A stretch of 64,000 bases of DNA, from assembly GCF_014648775.1 (NCBI RefSeq), contig NZ_BMRT01000005.1:186001-250000 (forward strand). The letters run 5' to 3'. The translations under genes were made by a program, and so were the position numbers. The stretch is from Streptomyces abikoensis (lineage in GTDB: Bacteria > Actinomycetota > Actinomycetes > Streptomycetales > Streptomycetaceae). The notes under the pieces were generated by a model. The model did not search any database, was not told the DNA's origin, and was given only the letters and a program-made list of their open reading frames with translations. Of this stretch, positions 40,781 through 51,843 are shown piece by piece; the first letter of the stretch is position 1; each line of letters opens with the position of its first letter.

Positions 40781-42196
40781 TCAGGCCGTCGCCGGCACCC
40801 GCGCCTCCGCCTCCTGCCGGGACGGCGGTCGCGGCACGAACGCCACCACCGGCTGTCCCCGGCGGAAGCCGACCCGCATCCGCAGGCCACCGGCCCGGAG
40901 CAGCACCAGCCCGATCGCCGTCGCCGCCAGCGTCGAGACGACGCCGCCGGCCAGGAAGCCCACCCGGGGCCCGTACACGTCCGTGACCCAGCCGACGAGC
41001 GGGGCGCCCAGCGGCGTACCGCCCATGAAGACCATCATGAACAGGCTCATCACCCGGCCCCGCATCGCGGGGTCGGCGGCCAGCTGGATACCGGAGTTGG
41101 CGGTGACGTTGATGGTCAGGCCGCACATGCCGATCGGCACGAGCAGCAGGGCGAAGATCCAGAAGGAGGGCGCCAGCGCGGCGGTGATCTCCAGCAGGCC
41201 GAAGCCCAGGGCCGCGCCGACCAGCAGCCGCATCCGCGAGGTGCCGCGGCGCGCGGCGAGCAGGGCGCCCACCAGGGAGCCGGCCGCCATCAGCGTGTTG
41301 AGCAGACCGTAGGTGCTGGCGTCGGCGTGGAAGACGTCGTTGACGAACGCCGTGAGCCAGATGGGGAAGTTGAAGCCGAAGGTGCCGATGAAGCCGACGA
41401 GCACGATCGGCCAGATGAGCTCCGGTCGTGACGCGACGTGCTGCAGCCCCTCCCGGAGCTGGCCCTTGCCGCGCGGGGTGGGGTCGACCTTGTGGAGCTC
41501 GGAGGCGCGCATCAGCAGCAGCGCGGCGATGGGCGCGGCGAAGGACAGCCCGTTGAGGAGGAACGCCCAGCCGCTTCCGACAGCGCTGATCAGCACACCG
41601 GCCACGGCGGGGCCGACGAGACGCGCTGACTGGAAGTTCGCCGAGTTGAGGCTGACGGCGTTGCGCAGGTCGGCGGGGCCGACCATCTCGACGAGGAACG
41701 CCTGGCGGGCGGGGTTGTCGACGACGGTGACGAGGCCGAGCGCGAGCGCCGTGAGGTAGACGTGCCAGACCTGGACGTGCCCGGTGAGGGTGAGGACGCC
41801 GAGCGCGAGGCCGGTGACGGCCATCGCGGCCTGGGTGACCAGCACCAGCTGTCGCTTGGGGCAGCGGTCGGCGATGACGCCGCCGTAGAGGCCGAGCAGC
41901 ATCAGGGGCAGGAACTGCAGCGCCGTGGTGATGCCGACGGCGGCGGAGGAGCCGGTGATGCTGAGGACCAGCCAGTCCTGGGCTATTCGCTGCATCCAGG
42001 TACCGGTGTTGGAGACCACCTGGCCGGTGGCGAAGAGCCGGTAGTTGCGGATCCGGAGTGAACTGAAGGTTCCGCCCTTGGAACCGGACTCGGAACCGCG
42101 CTTCGGGCTGCGGTCCAGGTGCGGCAGGGAGGTGGTGGGTGCGTCGTGGTGGCGGTTCGGTGCGGGTGCGGAGTCTGCTCCGGGTCCCGTACTCAA
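40781..42196 (-). CDS. MFS exporter, DHA3 type
   Basis: About 471 residues with 12 predicted helices. It begins, after a Pro-rich N-terminus, with LRIRNYRLFATGQVVSNTGTWMQRIAQDW, the DHA3/EntS-like signature, followed by the loop motif GGVIADRCPKRQLV and DNPARQAFLVEMV. The family exports siderophores, macrolides and other drugs. TTG 42196 is favoured as start because GGAGG lies 9 bases upstream; GTG 42223 is in frame directly after the MarR stop but lacks a ribosome site. Co-transcribed with the MarR gene, which probably represses it. Confidence 0.88.
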   Translation of the reverse strand: MSTGPGADSAPAPNRHHDAPTTSLPHLDRSPKRGSESGSKGGTFSSLRIRNYRLFATGQVVSNTGTWMQRIAQDWLVLSITGSSAAVGITTALQFLPLMLLGLYGGVIADRCPKRQLVLVTQAAMAVTGLALGVLTLTGHVQVWHVYLTALALGLVTVVDNPARQAFLVEMVGPADLRNAVSLNSANFQSARLVGPAVAGVLISAVGSGWAFLLNGLSFAAPIAALLLMRASELHKVDPTPRGKGQLREGLQHVASRPELIWPIVLVGFIGTFGFNFPIWLTAFVNDVFHADASTYGLLNTLMAAGSLVGALLAARRGTSRMRLLVGAALGFGLLEITAALAPSFWIFALLLVPIGMCGLTINVTANSGIQLAADPAMRGRVMSLFMMVFMGGTPLGAPLVGWVTDVYGPRVGFLAGGVVSTLAATAIGLVLLRAGGLRMRVGFRRGQPVVAFVPRPPSRQEAEARVPATA

Positions 42197-42223
42197 AGTG
42201 GGGTCGCCTCCTTCTCCGTGCAC

Positions 42224-42688
42224 TTACAGGTGCGCGAGTTTCTCCAGGACGGGCGCGGCGGCGCGGAGCGTCTCCCACTCGTCCTCGGTCAGCTGCCCGG
42301 CCAACTGGGCCAGCCAGGCGTTCCGCTTCCTCCGGCTCTCCTCGAGCATGGCCTCGGCCTGCTCGGTCTGGCGGACCACCTTCTGCCGGCGGTCCTCCGG
42401 GTGCGGCTCCAGCCGGACCAGGCCCTTGCTCTCCAGCAGCGCGACGATGCGCGTCATCGAGGGCGGCTGCACGTGCTCCTTGCGGGCCAGCTCCCCGGGC
42501 GTGGCGGAGCCACAGCGGGCGAGCGTGCCCAGCACCGACATCTCGGCGGGGCTGAGCGATTCGTCGACCCGCTGGTGCTTGAGCCTGCGGCCCAGCCGCA
42601 TCACCGCGGAACGCAGGGCGTTCACGGCGGCTACGTCGTCTGGGGTGTCGCGCGGGGTGTGATGCGGTGCGCTGGACAGGTCCGGCAT
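42224..42688 (-). CDS. MarR-family regulator
   Basis: 154 residues. The winged helix occupies about residues 45-115: LSPAEMSVLGTLARCGSATPGELARKEHVQPPSMTRIVALLESKGLV, then the wing RLEPHPEDRRQKVV. Dimerisation helices flank it. The AT-rich stretch 42686-42722 (TTTATTAGATTAACTCATTAC) upstream of the ATG contains the promoter and probably the operator. There is no ribosome site, so the message may be leaderless. Together with the MFS exporter it forms a classical drug-responsive pair. Confidence 0.9.
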   Translation of the reverse strand: MPDLSSAPHHTPRDTPDDVAAVNALRSAVMRLGRRLKHQRVDESLSPAEMSVLGTLARCGSATPGELARKEHVQPPSMTRIVALLESKGLVRLEPHPEDRRQKVVRQTEQAEAMLEESRRKRNAWLAQLAGQLTEDEWETLRAAAPVLEKLAHL

Positions 42689-42859
42689 GTTTATTAGATT
42701 AACTCATTACCTGAACTAAAGAAAGTTGGCATTGGGGCGCATGGGGGCACGTGGGGGGTGCATCTGGGCCGACCGGGTCACAGAACGTTCACGGCGTTCA
42801 CCACACTGTGCACATATGCCGCATGCTGTTCCTCCAGCACTATCGTCATGGGGGGGACC

Positions 42860-43519
42860 ATGCACAAGCACGCCGCCACCATCGCGACCCTCGGCGCGGT
42901 CGGCCTACTGGCCATCACCGGGTGCAACCCGAACACGAACGGCAGCACGAACGGCAGCGCCGACTCCGACGGCAGGCCGTCCGCCGTCCAGAACACCGCC
43001 AAGGCCGACGACGCCGGCACCGGCCCCGGCCCCGGCACCAAGGCCGCGAGCCTTCCCGATATGAAGGGCAAGGGCCTCCAGTCCGCGCAGGACCAGGCGC
43101 AGGCCGCCGGGTTCCACAACCTGGCCTCGCACGATGCCCTCGGCCGCGGCCGCATGCAGGTCCTCGACCGCAACTGGAAGGTCTGTTCCCAGACCCCGTC
43201 GCACGGCGAGCACCCCACCGGCACCAAGGTCGACTTCGCCGCCGTCAAACTCGAAGAGGACTGCCCCGCCAGCGATGAAGGGGCCGCGCCCAAGGCCGCC
43301 GGATCCACGATGCCCGACTTCACGGGCAAGTCCGTGAAGGCCGCCCGCCAGGCCCTCGACCGCAGCACGAGCATCACCGTCAAGGACGCGTCCGGGCGAG
43401 GCCGCATGGTCCTGATGGAGTCGAACTGGCAGGTGTGCTCGCAGCAGCCCGCCGCAGATGCCAAGCTCGACGGCCGGCCCGTGTCGTTCACCGCGGTGAA
43501 GTACGGGGAGTCCTGCTGA
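42860..43519 (+). CDS. Secreted lipoprotein with two PASTA-like domains
   Basis: 219 residues. Signal sequence ATIATLGAVGLLAITGC with the lipid Cys near residue 20, then a Ser/Asn/Gly linker. Two PASTA-like modules follow, about residues 60-135 (SLPDMKGKGLQSAQDQAQAAG) and 150-215 (TMPDFTGKSVKAARQALDRS). Both contain the same sub-motif, GRGRM-x5-NW-x-VCSQ-x-P, and end with a Cys, suggesting one disulfide per module. PASTA domains bind muropeptides in kinases and penicillin-binding proteins; here no enzyme is attached. ATG 42860 follows GGGGGG. Confidence 0.82.
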   Translation: MHKHAATIATLGAVGLLAITGCNPNTNGSTNGSADSDGRPSAVQNTAKADDAGTGPGPGTKAASLPDMKGKGLQSAQDQAQAAGFHNLASHDALGRGRMQVLDRNWKVCSQTPSHGEHPTGTKVDFAAVKLEEDCPASDEGAAPKAAGSTMPDFTGKSVKAARQALDRSTSITVKDASGRGRMVLMESNWQVCSQQPAADAKLDGRPVSFTAVKYGESC

Positions 43520-43561
43520 TCCACACCCGCCGACCGGACCGGTCGAAGGTGGGGATACGAA

Positions 43562-43600
43562 GAGGGTGGGTGCGGGCCGCCGCGGCCCGCACCCACCCTC
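43562..43600. terminator. Bidirectional 18-pair hairpin terminator
   Basis: GAGGGTGGGTGCGGGCCG (43562-43579) pairs perfectly with CGGCCCGCACCCACCCTC (43583-43600) around CCG, between the convergent PASTA lipoprotein and NCS2 permease genes. Confidence 0.88.
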
Positions 43601-43619
43601 GCGATCTGCTCCGCGGGCG

Positions 43620-45089
43620 TTACTTCACGCCCAGCGCCCGCTCGATCGGGTCGAGGAGGAAGTAGATCAGGAAGCAGACGCCGACCGCGTTGAGGAGCCA
43701 GGGGATCTCACGGGCCCGCTTGTCCGCGACGCGCAGGGCGATGAAGGCGAGGACGCCGATGCCGATGCCGTTGGTGATCGAGTAGGTGAACGGCATGGAG
43801 ACGATCGTCAGGAACGCGGGGATGGCGATCGTGAAGTCACTCCAGTCGATCTCCTTGACGTTGGACGCCATGATCAGGAAGCCGACGACCAGCAGCGCCG
43901 GGGTGGCGGCCTGCGAGGGGACGATCTTGGCCAGCGGGGTGAAGACCAGGGCGAGGAGGAAGAGGCCGCCGGTCATCAGGTTGGCGAGGCCGGTGCGGGC
44001 GCCCTCGCCGACGCCGGCCGTGGACTCCACGAAGCAGGTGTTGGCGGAGGCCGAGCCCACGCCGCCCGCGGCGACGGCGACGCCGTCCATCATCAGGATC
44101 TTGCCCATGTTGGGCAGCTGGCCGTTCTCGTCGGTCAGCCCGGCCTCCTCGCCGACGCCGATGATCGTGCCCATCGCGTCGAAGAAGCCGGACAGCAGCA
44201 CGGTGAAGACGAACAGGCAGCCGGTGAGCCAGCCCACCTCGTGGAAGCCGCCGAGGAGGCTGACCTTGCCGACGAGCCCGAAGTCGGGGGTGTCCACGAT
44301 CTTGTCCGGCCAGCTGGGGACGGACAGGCCCCACTCGGCGTCGGGGATCTTCACCAGCGAGTTGATCACGATGGCGGTGAACGTCATCACGACGATGCCG
44401 ATGAGGATCGCGCCCGGCGTCTTCCGGACGAGCAGGACGAACGTCAGCAGCAGGCCCGCCGCGAAGACCACCACCGGCCAGCCCTGGAGCTGACCGCCCT
44501 GGCCGAGGGAGAGCGGGACGGTGGTGTGGGCGGCGTCGGGGTTGCGGCTGACGAAGCCGGAGTCCACCAGGCCGATCAGCGAGATGAACAGGCCGATGCC
44601 GATCGCGATGGCGCGCCGCAGCCCGTTCGGGATCGCGTCCATGACGCGCTGCCGCAGACCGGAGGCCACCAGCACCATCAGCACCAGGCCCGCGAGGACG
44701 ACCATGCCCATCGCGTCCGGCCAGCTCATCTTGGGCGCGAGCTGGAGCGAGACGACGGCGTTGATGCCGAGGCCGGCGGCACAGGCGATGGGGACGTTGC
44801 CGATCGCGCCCATGAGGACGGTGGTGAGACCGGCCATCAGCGCGGTGGCCGTGACCAGCTGGCCGTTGTCCAGCTGATGGCCGTACTTGTCGTGACCGGC
44901 CCCGAGGATGATCGGGTTCAGCACGATGATGTACGCCATCGCAAAGAAGGTCGCCAGTCCGCCGCGGAGCTCCCGGGAGACGGACGAGCCCCGCTCGCTG
45001 ATCCGGAAGTACCGGTCGAGGGCGTTGCCCGTGGGGGGCGTGGGGGACGGCTGCTGGGCGTCGACGGCTGGGGTGGCCGAGGTGGGCAT
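43620..45089 (-). CDS. NCS2 purine permease (AzgA/PbuG type)
   Basis: 489 residues with 12-14 transmembrane segments. The family landmarks are ELRGGLATFFAMAYIIVLNP, CAAGLGINAVVS, VFTVLLSGFFDAMGTIIGVGEEAGL and GSASANTCFVESTAGVGEGARTGL. Proteins of this group take up guanine, hypoxanthine or adenine with protons. ATG 45089 is chosen from homology. A 9+9 palindrome lies 82 bases upstream and probably controls it. The divergent neighbour is DUF2530, a common partner of this permease in actinobacteria. Confidence 0.9.
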   Translation of the reverse strand: MPTSATPAVDAQQPSPTPPTGNALDRYFRISERGSSVSRELRGGLATFFAMAYIIVLNPIILGAGHDKYGHQLDNGQLVTATALMAGLTTVLMGAIGNVPIACAAGLGINAVVSLQLAPKMSWPDAMGMVVLAGLVLMVLVASGLRQRVMDAIPNGLRRAIAIGIGLFISLIGLVDSGFVSRNPDAAHTTVPLSLGQGGQLQGWPVVVFAAGLLLTFVLLVRKTPGAILIGIVVMTFTAIVINSLVKIPDAEWGLSVPSWPDKIVDTPDFGLVGKVSLLGGFHEVGWLTGCLFVFTVLLSGFFDAMGTIIGVGEEAGLTDENGQLPNMGKILMMDGVAVAAGGVGSASANTCFVESTAGVGEGARTGLANLMTGGLFLLALVFTPLAKIVPSQAATPALLVVGFLIMASNVKEIDWSDFTIAIPAFLTIVSMPFTYSITNGIGIGVLAFIALRVADKRAREIPWLLNAVGVCFLIYFLLDPIERALGVK

Positions 45090-45170
45090 GCGTGACCTCA
45101 GTCGTGAGGGCGGCCGGGGAGGCCGTCGGGACAAAACAAATGGATCAGAAGAGTGCTTCGCCGCGCTTCT

Positions 45171-45194
45171 TTTGATCATCCTTGTATGATCAAA
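45171..45194. promoter_or_regulatory. Perfect 9+9 palindrome upstream of the purine permease
   Basis: TTTGATCAT (45171-45179) and ATGATCAAA (45186-45194) are exact inverse complements around CCTTGT, in an AT-rich island between the divergent permease and DUF2530 genes. The size fits a dimeric repressor such as a GntR or LacI-type protein; the regulator is not in the neighbourhood. Confidence 0.6.
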
Positions 45195-45329
45195 CATAAG
45201 CGAGCAATCAAATCCAGTTCGATTCAGTATGAATAAACAAGGGCGACTTGGCTATCTCCGCGCGTAGACCCCGGCGGCGCAAGGGCTCCACCGCCGTCGG
45301 CCGAACCCGGACGCACTAGGCTGGCCGCC

Positions 45330-45605
45330 ATGACGAAGTGGACACCGACGCACGAAGCGCCCGAGCCCCTGGAGGGCCCGGTCGTCGCGACGATCACGGG
45401 CGGCACGATCGTGTGGTTCGTCCTCTTCCTCGCGCAACTGCCGTTCTACGGCTGGTACCGGGACCACGGGCACCTGTGGTGGCTGTGGACATGCCTCGCC
45501 GGCGGCGGGCTGGGGCTGATCGGCGTCTGGTACGTCCGCAAGCGGGACGCGGCGATCAAGCGGCATGCGGCGGCGAAGGCCGCCCAGGGTGCGGAGCAGC
45601 GCTGA
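45330..45605 (+). CDS. DUF2530 small membrane protein
   Basis: 91 residues with two transmembrane helices (TITGGTIVWFVLFLAQLPFY and LWWLWTCLAGGGLGLIGVWYV), a short external loop containing WYRDHGHLW, and a basic Ala-rich tail (RKRDAAIKRHAAAKAAQ). This matches DUF2530, an actinobacterial family with no assigned function that is often adjacent to NCS2 permeases. ATG 45330. It may assist the permease. Confidence 0.85.
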   Translation: MTKWTPTHEAPEPLEGPVVATITGGTIVWFVLFLAQLPFYGWYRDHGHLWWLWTCLAGGGLGLIGVWYVRKRDAAIKRHAAAKAAQGAEQR

Positions 45606-45661
45606 CTTACGGCTGAGGCCATGGCCGAGCAAGCGGGAAGCCGCCCGGTTACCGTCGGAAC

Positions 45662-48109
<2,448 letters not shown>

Positions 48110-48123
48110 GGCCATCGTCACTG

Positions 48124-48197
48124 TGCGCCGCCAGGGACTCGAACCCCGGACCCGCTGATTAAGAGTCAGCTGCTCTAACCAACTGAGCTAGCGGCGC
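48124..48197 (-). tRNA. tRNA-Lys (anticodon CTT)
   Basis: The 74-base gene folds as a full cloverleaf: acceptor GCGCCGC/GCGGCGC, D arm with TAGCTCAGTTGGTTAGAGC, anticodon loop CTCTTAA within CTGACTCTTAATCAG, and T arm GGGTTCGAGTCCC. The discriminator base is A and no CCA is encoded. Decodes AAG, the main lysine codon in high-GC genomes. Confidence 0.96.
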
Positions 48198-48265
48198 GTG
48201 ACTCATCCATAGTACCCCGGAAAAGGAGTACCTCTGACCACGGCGGCCACCGTACGCTCCGCGAC

Positions 48266-48784
48266 ATGGTGAGCATGGTGAGACTGGAGCGGCTCAGGGC
48301 GGACCACGCGCCCGCCCTGCTGGCCTTCGAGCGGGAGAACCGCGCGTACTTCGCCCGGACCGTCCCGGACCGCGGCGACGCGTACTTCGCCGGCTTCGCG
48401 GCCTACCACGCGGCCCGGCTCGCCGAGCAGGAGACGGGCGGGATCCACTTCCACGTCGTCCTGGACGATGACGGCGGCGATGGCGACAGCGGCAGCGAGG
48501 GCGGTCGGCTGATCGGTCGCGTCAACCTCGTCGACGTCGAGCGCGGCACCGCCGAGCTCGGCTACCGGATCGCCGAGCGGGCGGCGGGCCGGGGCGTCGC
48601 CACGGCCGCGGTCGCCGCGCTGTGCCGCCTGGCCGCCACGACGTACGGCCTCACCTCCCTCACGGCCCGCACCACCCTCGACAACCCGGCCTCCCGGACC
48701 GTCCTCGAACGCAACGGGTTCGTGTTCGCGGAACACACCACCGTCGGCGACCGCCCGGGCGTGCGGTACGAGCGGGAGCTGTAG
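48266..48784 (+). CDS. RimJ/RimL-type GNAT acetyltransferase
   Basis: 172 residues of the ribosomal-protein-type acetyltransferase group (Acetyltransf_3). Seen: LERLRADHAPALLAFERENRAYF, LIGRVNLVDVERGTAELGYRIAERAAGRGVATAAVAALC (acetyl-CoA loop) and TLDNPASRTVLERNGFVF. An acidic low-complexity insert (DDDGGDGDSGSEGG) lies in the middle. ATG 48266 and ATG 48275 are both possible. Substrate unknown. Confidence 0.88.
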   Translation: MVSMVRLERLRADHAPALLAFERENRAYFARTVPDRGDAYFAGFAAYHAARLAEQETGGIHFHVVLDDDGGDGDSGSEGGRLIGRVNLVDVERGTAELGYRIAERAAGRGVATAAVAALCRLAATTYGLTSLTARTTLDNPASRTVLERNGFVFAEHTTVGDRPGVRYEREL

Positions 48785-48931
48785 CCGAGAACCGACGGAA
48801 CCCGTCGTTCCCAGGCGTTCCCCGGCCAAAGAACGGCCTCGATCCAGCCATCGCGGCACCACGACAGCCCCCATACGTGTCCTTACGACGCAGCCTGATA
48901 CGGGCGTAGCCACAACAACATGGGGGAAGTC

Positions 48932-50119
48932 ATGAGAAAGATCGCTCCCGGATTACCGTGCGCACTGCTCACCGCGGCCGTGCTCACGCTCACCACAGCC
49001 GTCTCGGCCTCCGCGGCCGGGCCTTCGGCTTCCTCGCCGGTGGAAGAGTCCCGGCCGGTCGCCGCCGGCGACCTGCGGGATCTCACGGGCATCGCCCACG
49101 CGTATCTGCGGCAGCGGGCCGACTCCGTCACCCTGGCCGGTGCCAAGCGCCTGGCCCCCGTCACGCCCGAACGCGCCACACCGGCCCTGAAGCAGAGCCT
49201 CGCGAAGGAGTTCGCCCAGCTCGCCGAGCAGGGCCGCGCCTACGAGAAGGCCAGCGGCGGCTACTCGGGCGCCGAGGTGACGGTGACCCCCGGCAAGGCG
49301 GAGCAGACGGGCGACCGCGCCACGCTCCGGCTGACGGAGACGACGAGCCTCCTCTACCCGAACGTCCGCTCCGCCGACGAGCCCAAGGCCGAGGAGTACA
49401 CCCTCGACCACACGCTCACCTTCACCCGTGACGCGGCCGGCGCTTGGGTCCTCGCCTCGGACCGGCCGGACATCGGCACCGGGGACGTCACCACGTACAA
49501 CACCCCGCCCAGGACCGAGCGGCCCACGGACGAGACGAAGAGCGAGGGACCGCGTTCGGCACCCGCGAACACCGAACGCCCGCCCGCGGGCACCCCGGCC
49601 GACGACAAGGCCAAGACCGGCAAGAGCGCCCTGGCCGCCGGCTACGACTACACGGCGATGGTCAACTACGCGAACAGGTACTGGCAGCACCCGAACGGCG
49701 ACTACCGCACCTACGGCAACGACTGCACCAACTTCGTCTCCCAGGCCATGAAGGCCGGCGGCTGGAAGAAGAAGGGCAGCGGGTTCTTCGACCGCAAGGA
49801 CCGCGACAAGTGGTACTACGGCGACCACACCTGGACCACCAGCTACACCTGGGGCGGCGCCGAGAACTGGTTCTGGTTCGCCAGGAAGTACTCCCAGCGT
49901 GCCAAGCCCCTGAACAACGTCTGGCAGATGGCCCTGGGCGACGTGCTCCAGGCGGACTGGGACCGCGACAACACCATCGACCACACGATGATCGTCACGG
50001 GGTTCTACGGTACGAGTGAGATCTATCTGACGTACCACACGAGCAACACCCACAACCGGAAGCTCACCAACCTCCTTGCCAAGTACCCGCACGCCTGGTG
50101 GTACGCGCACCGCACGTGA
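48932..50119 (+). CDS. Secreted amidase-domain protein (Amidase_6)
   Basis: 395 residues. Signal peptide about residues 1-33 (KIAPGLPCALLTAAVLTLTTAVSASAA). The first half of the mature chain is a variable region, with a Pro/Thr linker near 190-230. The C-terminal domain (about 240-395) is the putative amidase domain: DYTAMVNYANRYWQHPNGDY, the catalytic Cys in GNDCTNFVSQAMKAGGW, and the His in NTIDHTMIVTGFYG. These proteins probably cleave cell-wall peptides. ATG 48932 follows GGGGGAAG. Confidence 0.86.
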   Translation: MRKIAPGLPCALLTAAVLTLTTAVSASAAGPSASSPVEESRPVAAGDLRDLTGIAHAYLRQRADSVTLAGAKRLAPVTPERATPALKQSLAKEFAQLAEQGRAYEKASGGYSGAEVTVTPGKAEQTGDRATLRLTETTSLLYPNVRSADEPKAEEYTLDHTLTFTRDAAGAWVLASDRPDIGTGDVTTYNTPPRTERPTDETKSEGPRSAPANTERPPAGTPADDKAKTGKSALAAGYDYTAMVNYANRYWQHPNGDYRTYGNDCTNFVSQAMKAGGWKKKGSGFFDRKDRDKWYYGDHTWTTSYTWGGAENWFWFARKYSQRAKPLNNVWQMALGDVLQADWDRDNTIDHTMIVTGFYGTSEIYLTYHTSNTHNRKLTNLLAKYPHAWWYAHRT

Positions 50120-50154
50120 CGTCCGGCTTTCGCCTCCCCGGCCTCTGGAGCGAC

Positions 50155-50592
50155 ATGAAGACACCACTTCGCATCGTTCGCATCGTGTGCACGACGGCGG
50201 TCGCGGCCCTGTCCCTGACCGCGTGCGACGACCAGGGGGAAGGGAAGGCGAGGGACGAGCGCGACACCGCGGTCGCGTATGTGAAGGCGATCAACGACCG
50301 TGACGTACCGGCGCTGGTGAAGCTCAGCCCTCCCGGCAACGAGGGGGCCGAGCAGGCCGCGCGGGAGCTGGTCGGCAGCCAGGGCGGACGCGGGCTGCGC
50401 GTGGACGACGTCCGGGTCGGCCACGAGTTCGGCCCCGACACCGCCGACGCGCGGCTCCGGGCGACCGACAAGGAGGGCCGTCCTTTCAGCGAGACGCTCA
50501 CCCTGACCCGGCGCGGCGGGACGTGGTACGTCGCCCTGGGCACCGCGCCGGGCTCCATGCCGAAGTCGCCGGCACAGACGTCACGTCCGTGA
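50155..50592 (+). CDS. Small predicted lipoprotein
   Basis: 145 residues. Signal sequence ending in the lipobox LSLTAC (Cys at about residue 22), then a charged segment and a cystatin/NTF2-like domain (DTAVAYVKAINDRDVPALVKL; TLTLTRRGGTWYVALG) reminiscent of DUF4878-type lipoproteins. ATG 50155 is preceded by GGAG. It follows the amidase gene by 35 bases and is probably co-transcribed. Confidence 0.75.
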   Translation: MKTPLRIVRIVCTTAVAALSLTACDDQGEGKARDERDTAVAYVKAINDRDVPALVKLSPPGNEGAEQAARELVGSQGGRGLRVDDVRVGHEFGPDTADARLRATDKEGRPFSETLTLTRRGGTWYVALGTAPGSMPKSPAQTSRP

Positions 50593-50621
50593 CAGCAGGC
50601 GACAACCGTCCTCAGTAGTCG

Positions 50622-51287
50622 TCAGTCGTCCGTGACAGTGAGGCCGACGTGCTGGGCCAGGGCGGGGGCCAGGTCGAAGAGCTGAGGGGTGTTGATCGTC
50701 GCCCCGGCCAGGTACTCCGCCCCGGAGGTGATGCCCAGCGCGGTCGCCCCGCGCAGGTCGACCCGGGTCAGCGTGGCCCGGGTGAGGTCGACGCCGTCCA
50801 GGGCCGTGCCGGGGAAGGAGACGTCCGTCAGCGTCGCACCGCCGAAGTCCACGTCCCGCAGCAGGCAGTCGACGAACGCGACTTCCTTGAGATGGGCCAC
50901 GCGCAGGTTGACCGAGTCGAACTTGCAGTGGTGGAAGACGGTGCGGCGGATGTCGGCGCCGTGGATCTCCGTACCGGCGAGGAGGCCGGAGACGCACTCC
51001 ACGTCCATCCACCTGGTCTCCGCGAGATCGCTGCCGACGGTGCGGAGGTTGTGGAACCACACGTTGTCGAAGAGCGCGCGCCGGTACCGGCCGCGGGTGA
51101 GGGTCACCGACGACAGGGCGGACTCGGAGAACTGGGCGCTGCCGCCGTCGACGTCGTCGAAGTCGCGCCCGTCGATGTGCAGCCATTCGTACGCGCTCTC
51201 CCGCTCCAGCTCGCCCGTGAACGGCTCCAGGCGGTGCGCGTACGGGAGTTCTGCCAGGTCGCGAGGGGCGGGCACGGGCGCGCTCAT
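50622..51287 (-). CDS. Pentapeptide-repeat protein
   Basis: 221 residues. The body is a pentapeptide right-handed helix, recognisable by the A(D/N)LXX pattern in steps such as FSESALSSVTLTRGRYRRALF, IHGADIRRTVFHHCKFDSVNL, LLRDVDFGGATLTDVSF and LDGVDLTRATLTRVDLRGATAL. It resembles the YjbI-like and fluoroquinolone-resistance group in shape, but length and capping are not diagnostic. ATG 51287. Function unknown. Confidence 0.82.
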   Translation of the reverse strand: MSAPVPAPRDLAELPYAHRLEPFTGELERESAYEWLHIDGRDFDDVDGGSAQFSESALSSVTLTRGRYRRALFDNVWFHNLRTVGSDLAETRWMDVECVSGLLAGTEIHGADIRRTVFHHCKFDSVNLRVAHLKEVAFVDCLLRDVDFGGATLTDVSFPGTALDGVDLTRATLTRVDLRGATALGITSGAEYLAGATINTPQLFDLAPALAQHVGLTVTDD

Positions 51288-51403
51288 GGGCGGGGTCCTT
51301 CCGGTCCGGGGTGCGGGAGGGGCGCCCTCATGCTTACGCGAGTCCGGCCGTTCCGCCCAATCGGCGGGGGTGGGGCGGGCCTTCCCCGTCCACCCCGGTC
51401 CGC

Positions 51404-51795
51404 TCACCGGCGGGCGTGGAAGACGCCCCAGGAGAGCAGGCCGTTCTCGCAGGCGTCGACCCACAGGGGCAGGTTCGCCCGCAACCGCTCCCGGTACGCG
51501 TCGCTGTAGGCGCCGGCGAGTTCGTCGCCGTGCCGCCGTACGTCCTCGGCGAGGCGGGTGTAGTGCGGGAGCGACGTCCAGCCGCTCGCACACCGGACGC
51601 AGCGCGTCCCGGTGGCTGTCGTCGGCCGCCATCACGTCCGTGAGAACGAGGGCCCCGCCGGGCGCGAGGACACGGACCGCCTCCGAGAGCATGCGCGCCC
51701 GGTCGCCGCTGTGGACGAGGGCCTCCTGCGTCCAGACGACGTCGAACGTAGGTGCGGGCCGTGTTCGCCGCGTGCGTGGTCGCCGTCTCACCCAT
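51404..51795 (-). pseudogene. Decayed SAM-dependent methyltransferase (GSMT/SDMT-like)
   Basis: Three blocks of one family remain in different frames. Block 1, from an ATG at 51795, reads MGETATTHAANTARTYV and then jumps to FDVVWTQEALVHSGDRARML, so the SAM-binding Rossmann core is deleted. Block 2 continues through VRVLAPGGALVLTDVMAADD to ERLDV, where the frame is lost. Block 3, in another frame, reads SLPHYTRLAEDVRRHGDEL, with about 25 residues missing inside it compared with intact relatives, and ends ENGLLSWGVFHARR before a TGA at 51406-51404. It has at least three lesions and cannot be an active enzyme. The family includes glycine/sarcosine methyltransferases for betaine synthesis. Confidence 0.8.
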
Positions 51796-51843
51796 GCCGG
51801 AATCCTCCGCACGGCCCGGCGACCGCAAACCTCACCCGCCGCC

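Noticed and set aside
48110..48266. tRNA-Lys as an integration site for a mobile element
   Set aside because: No integrase is nearby, and I saw no second copy of the tRNA 3' end within the window.
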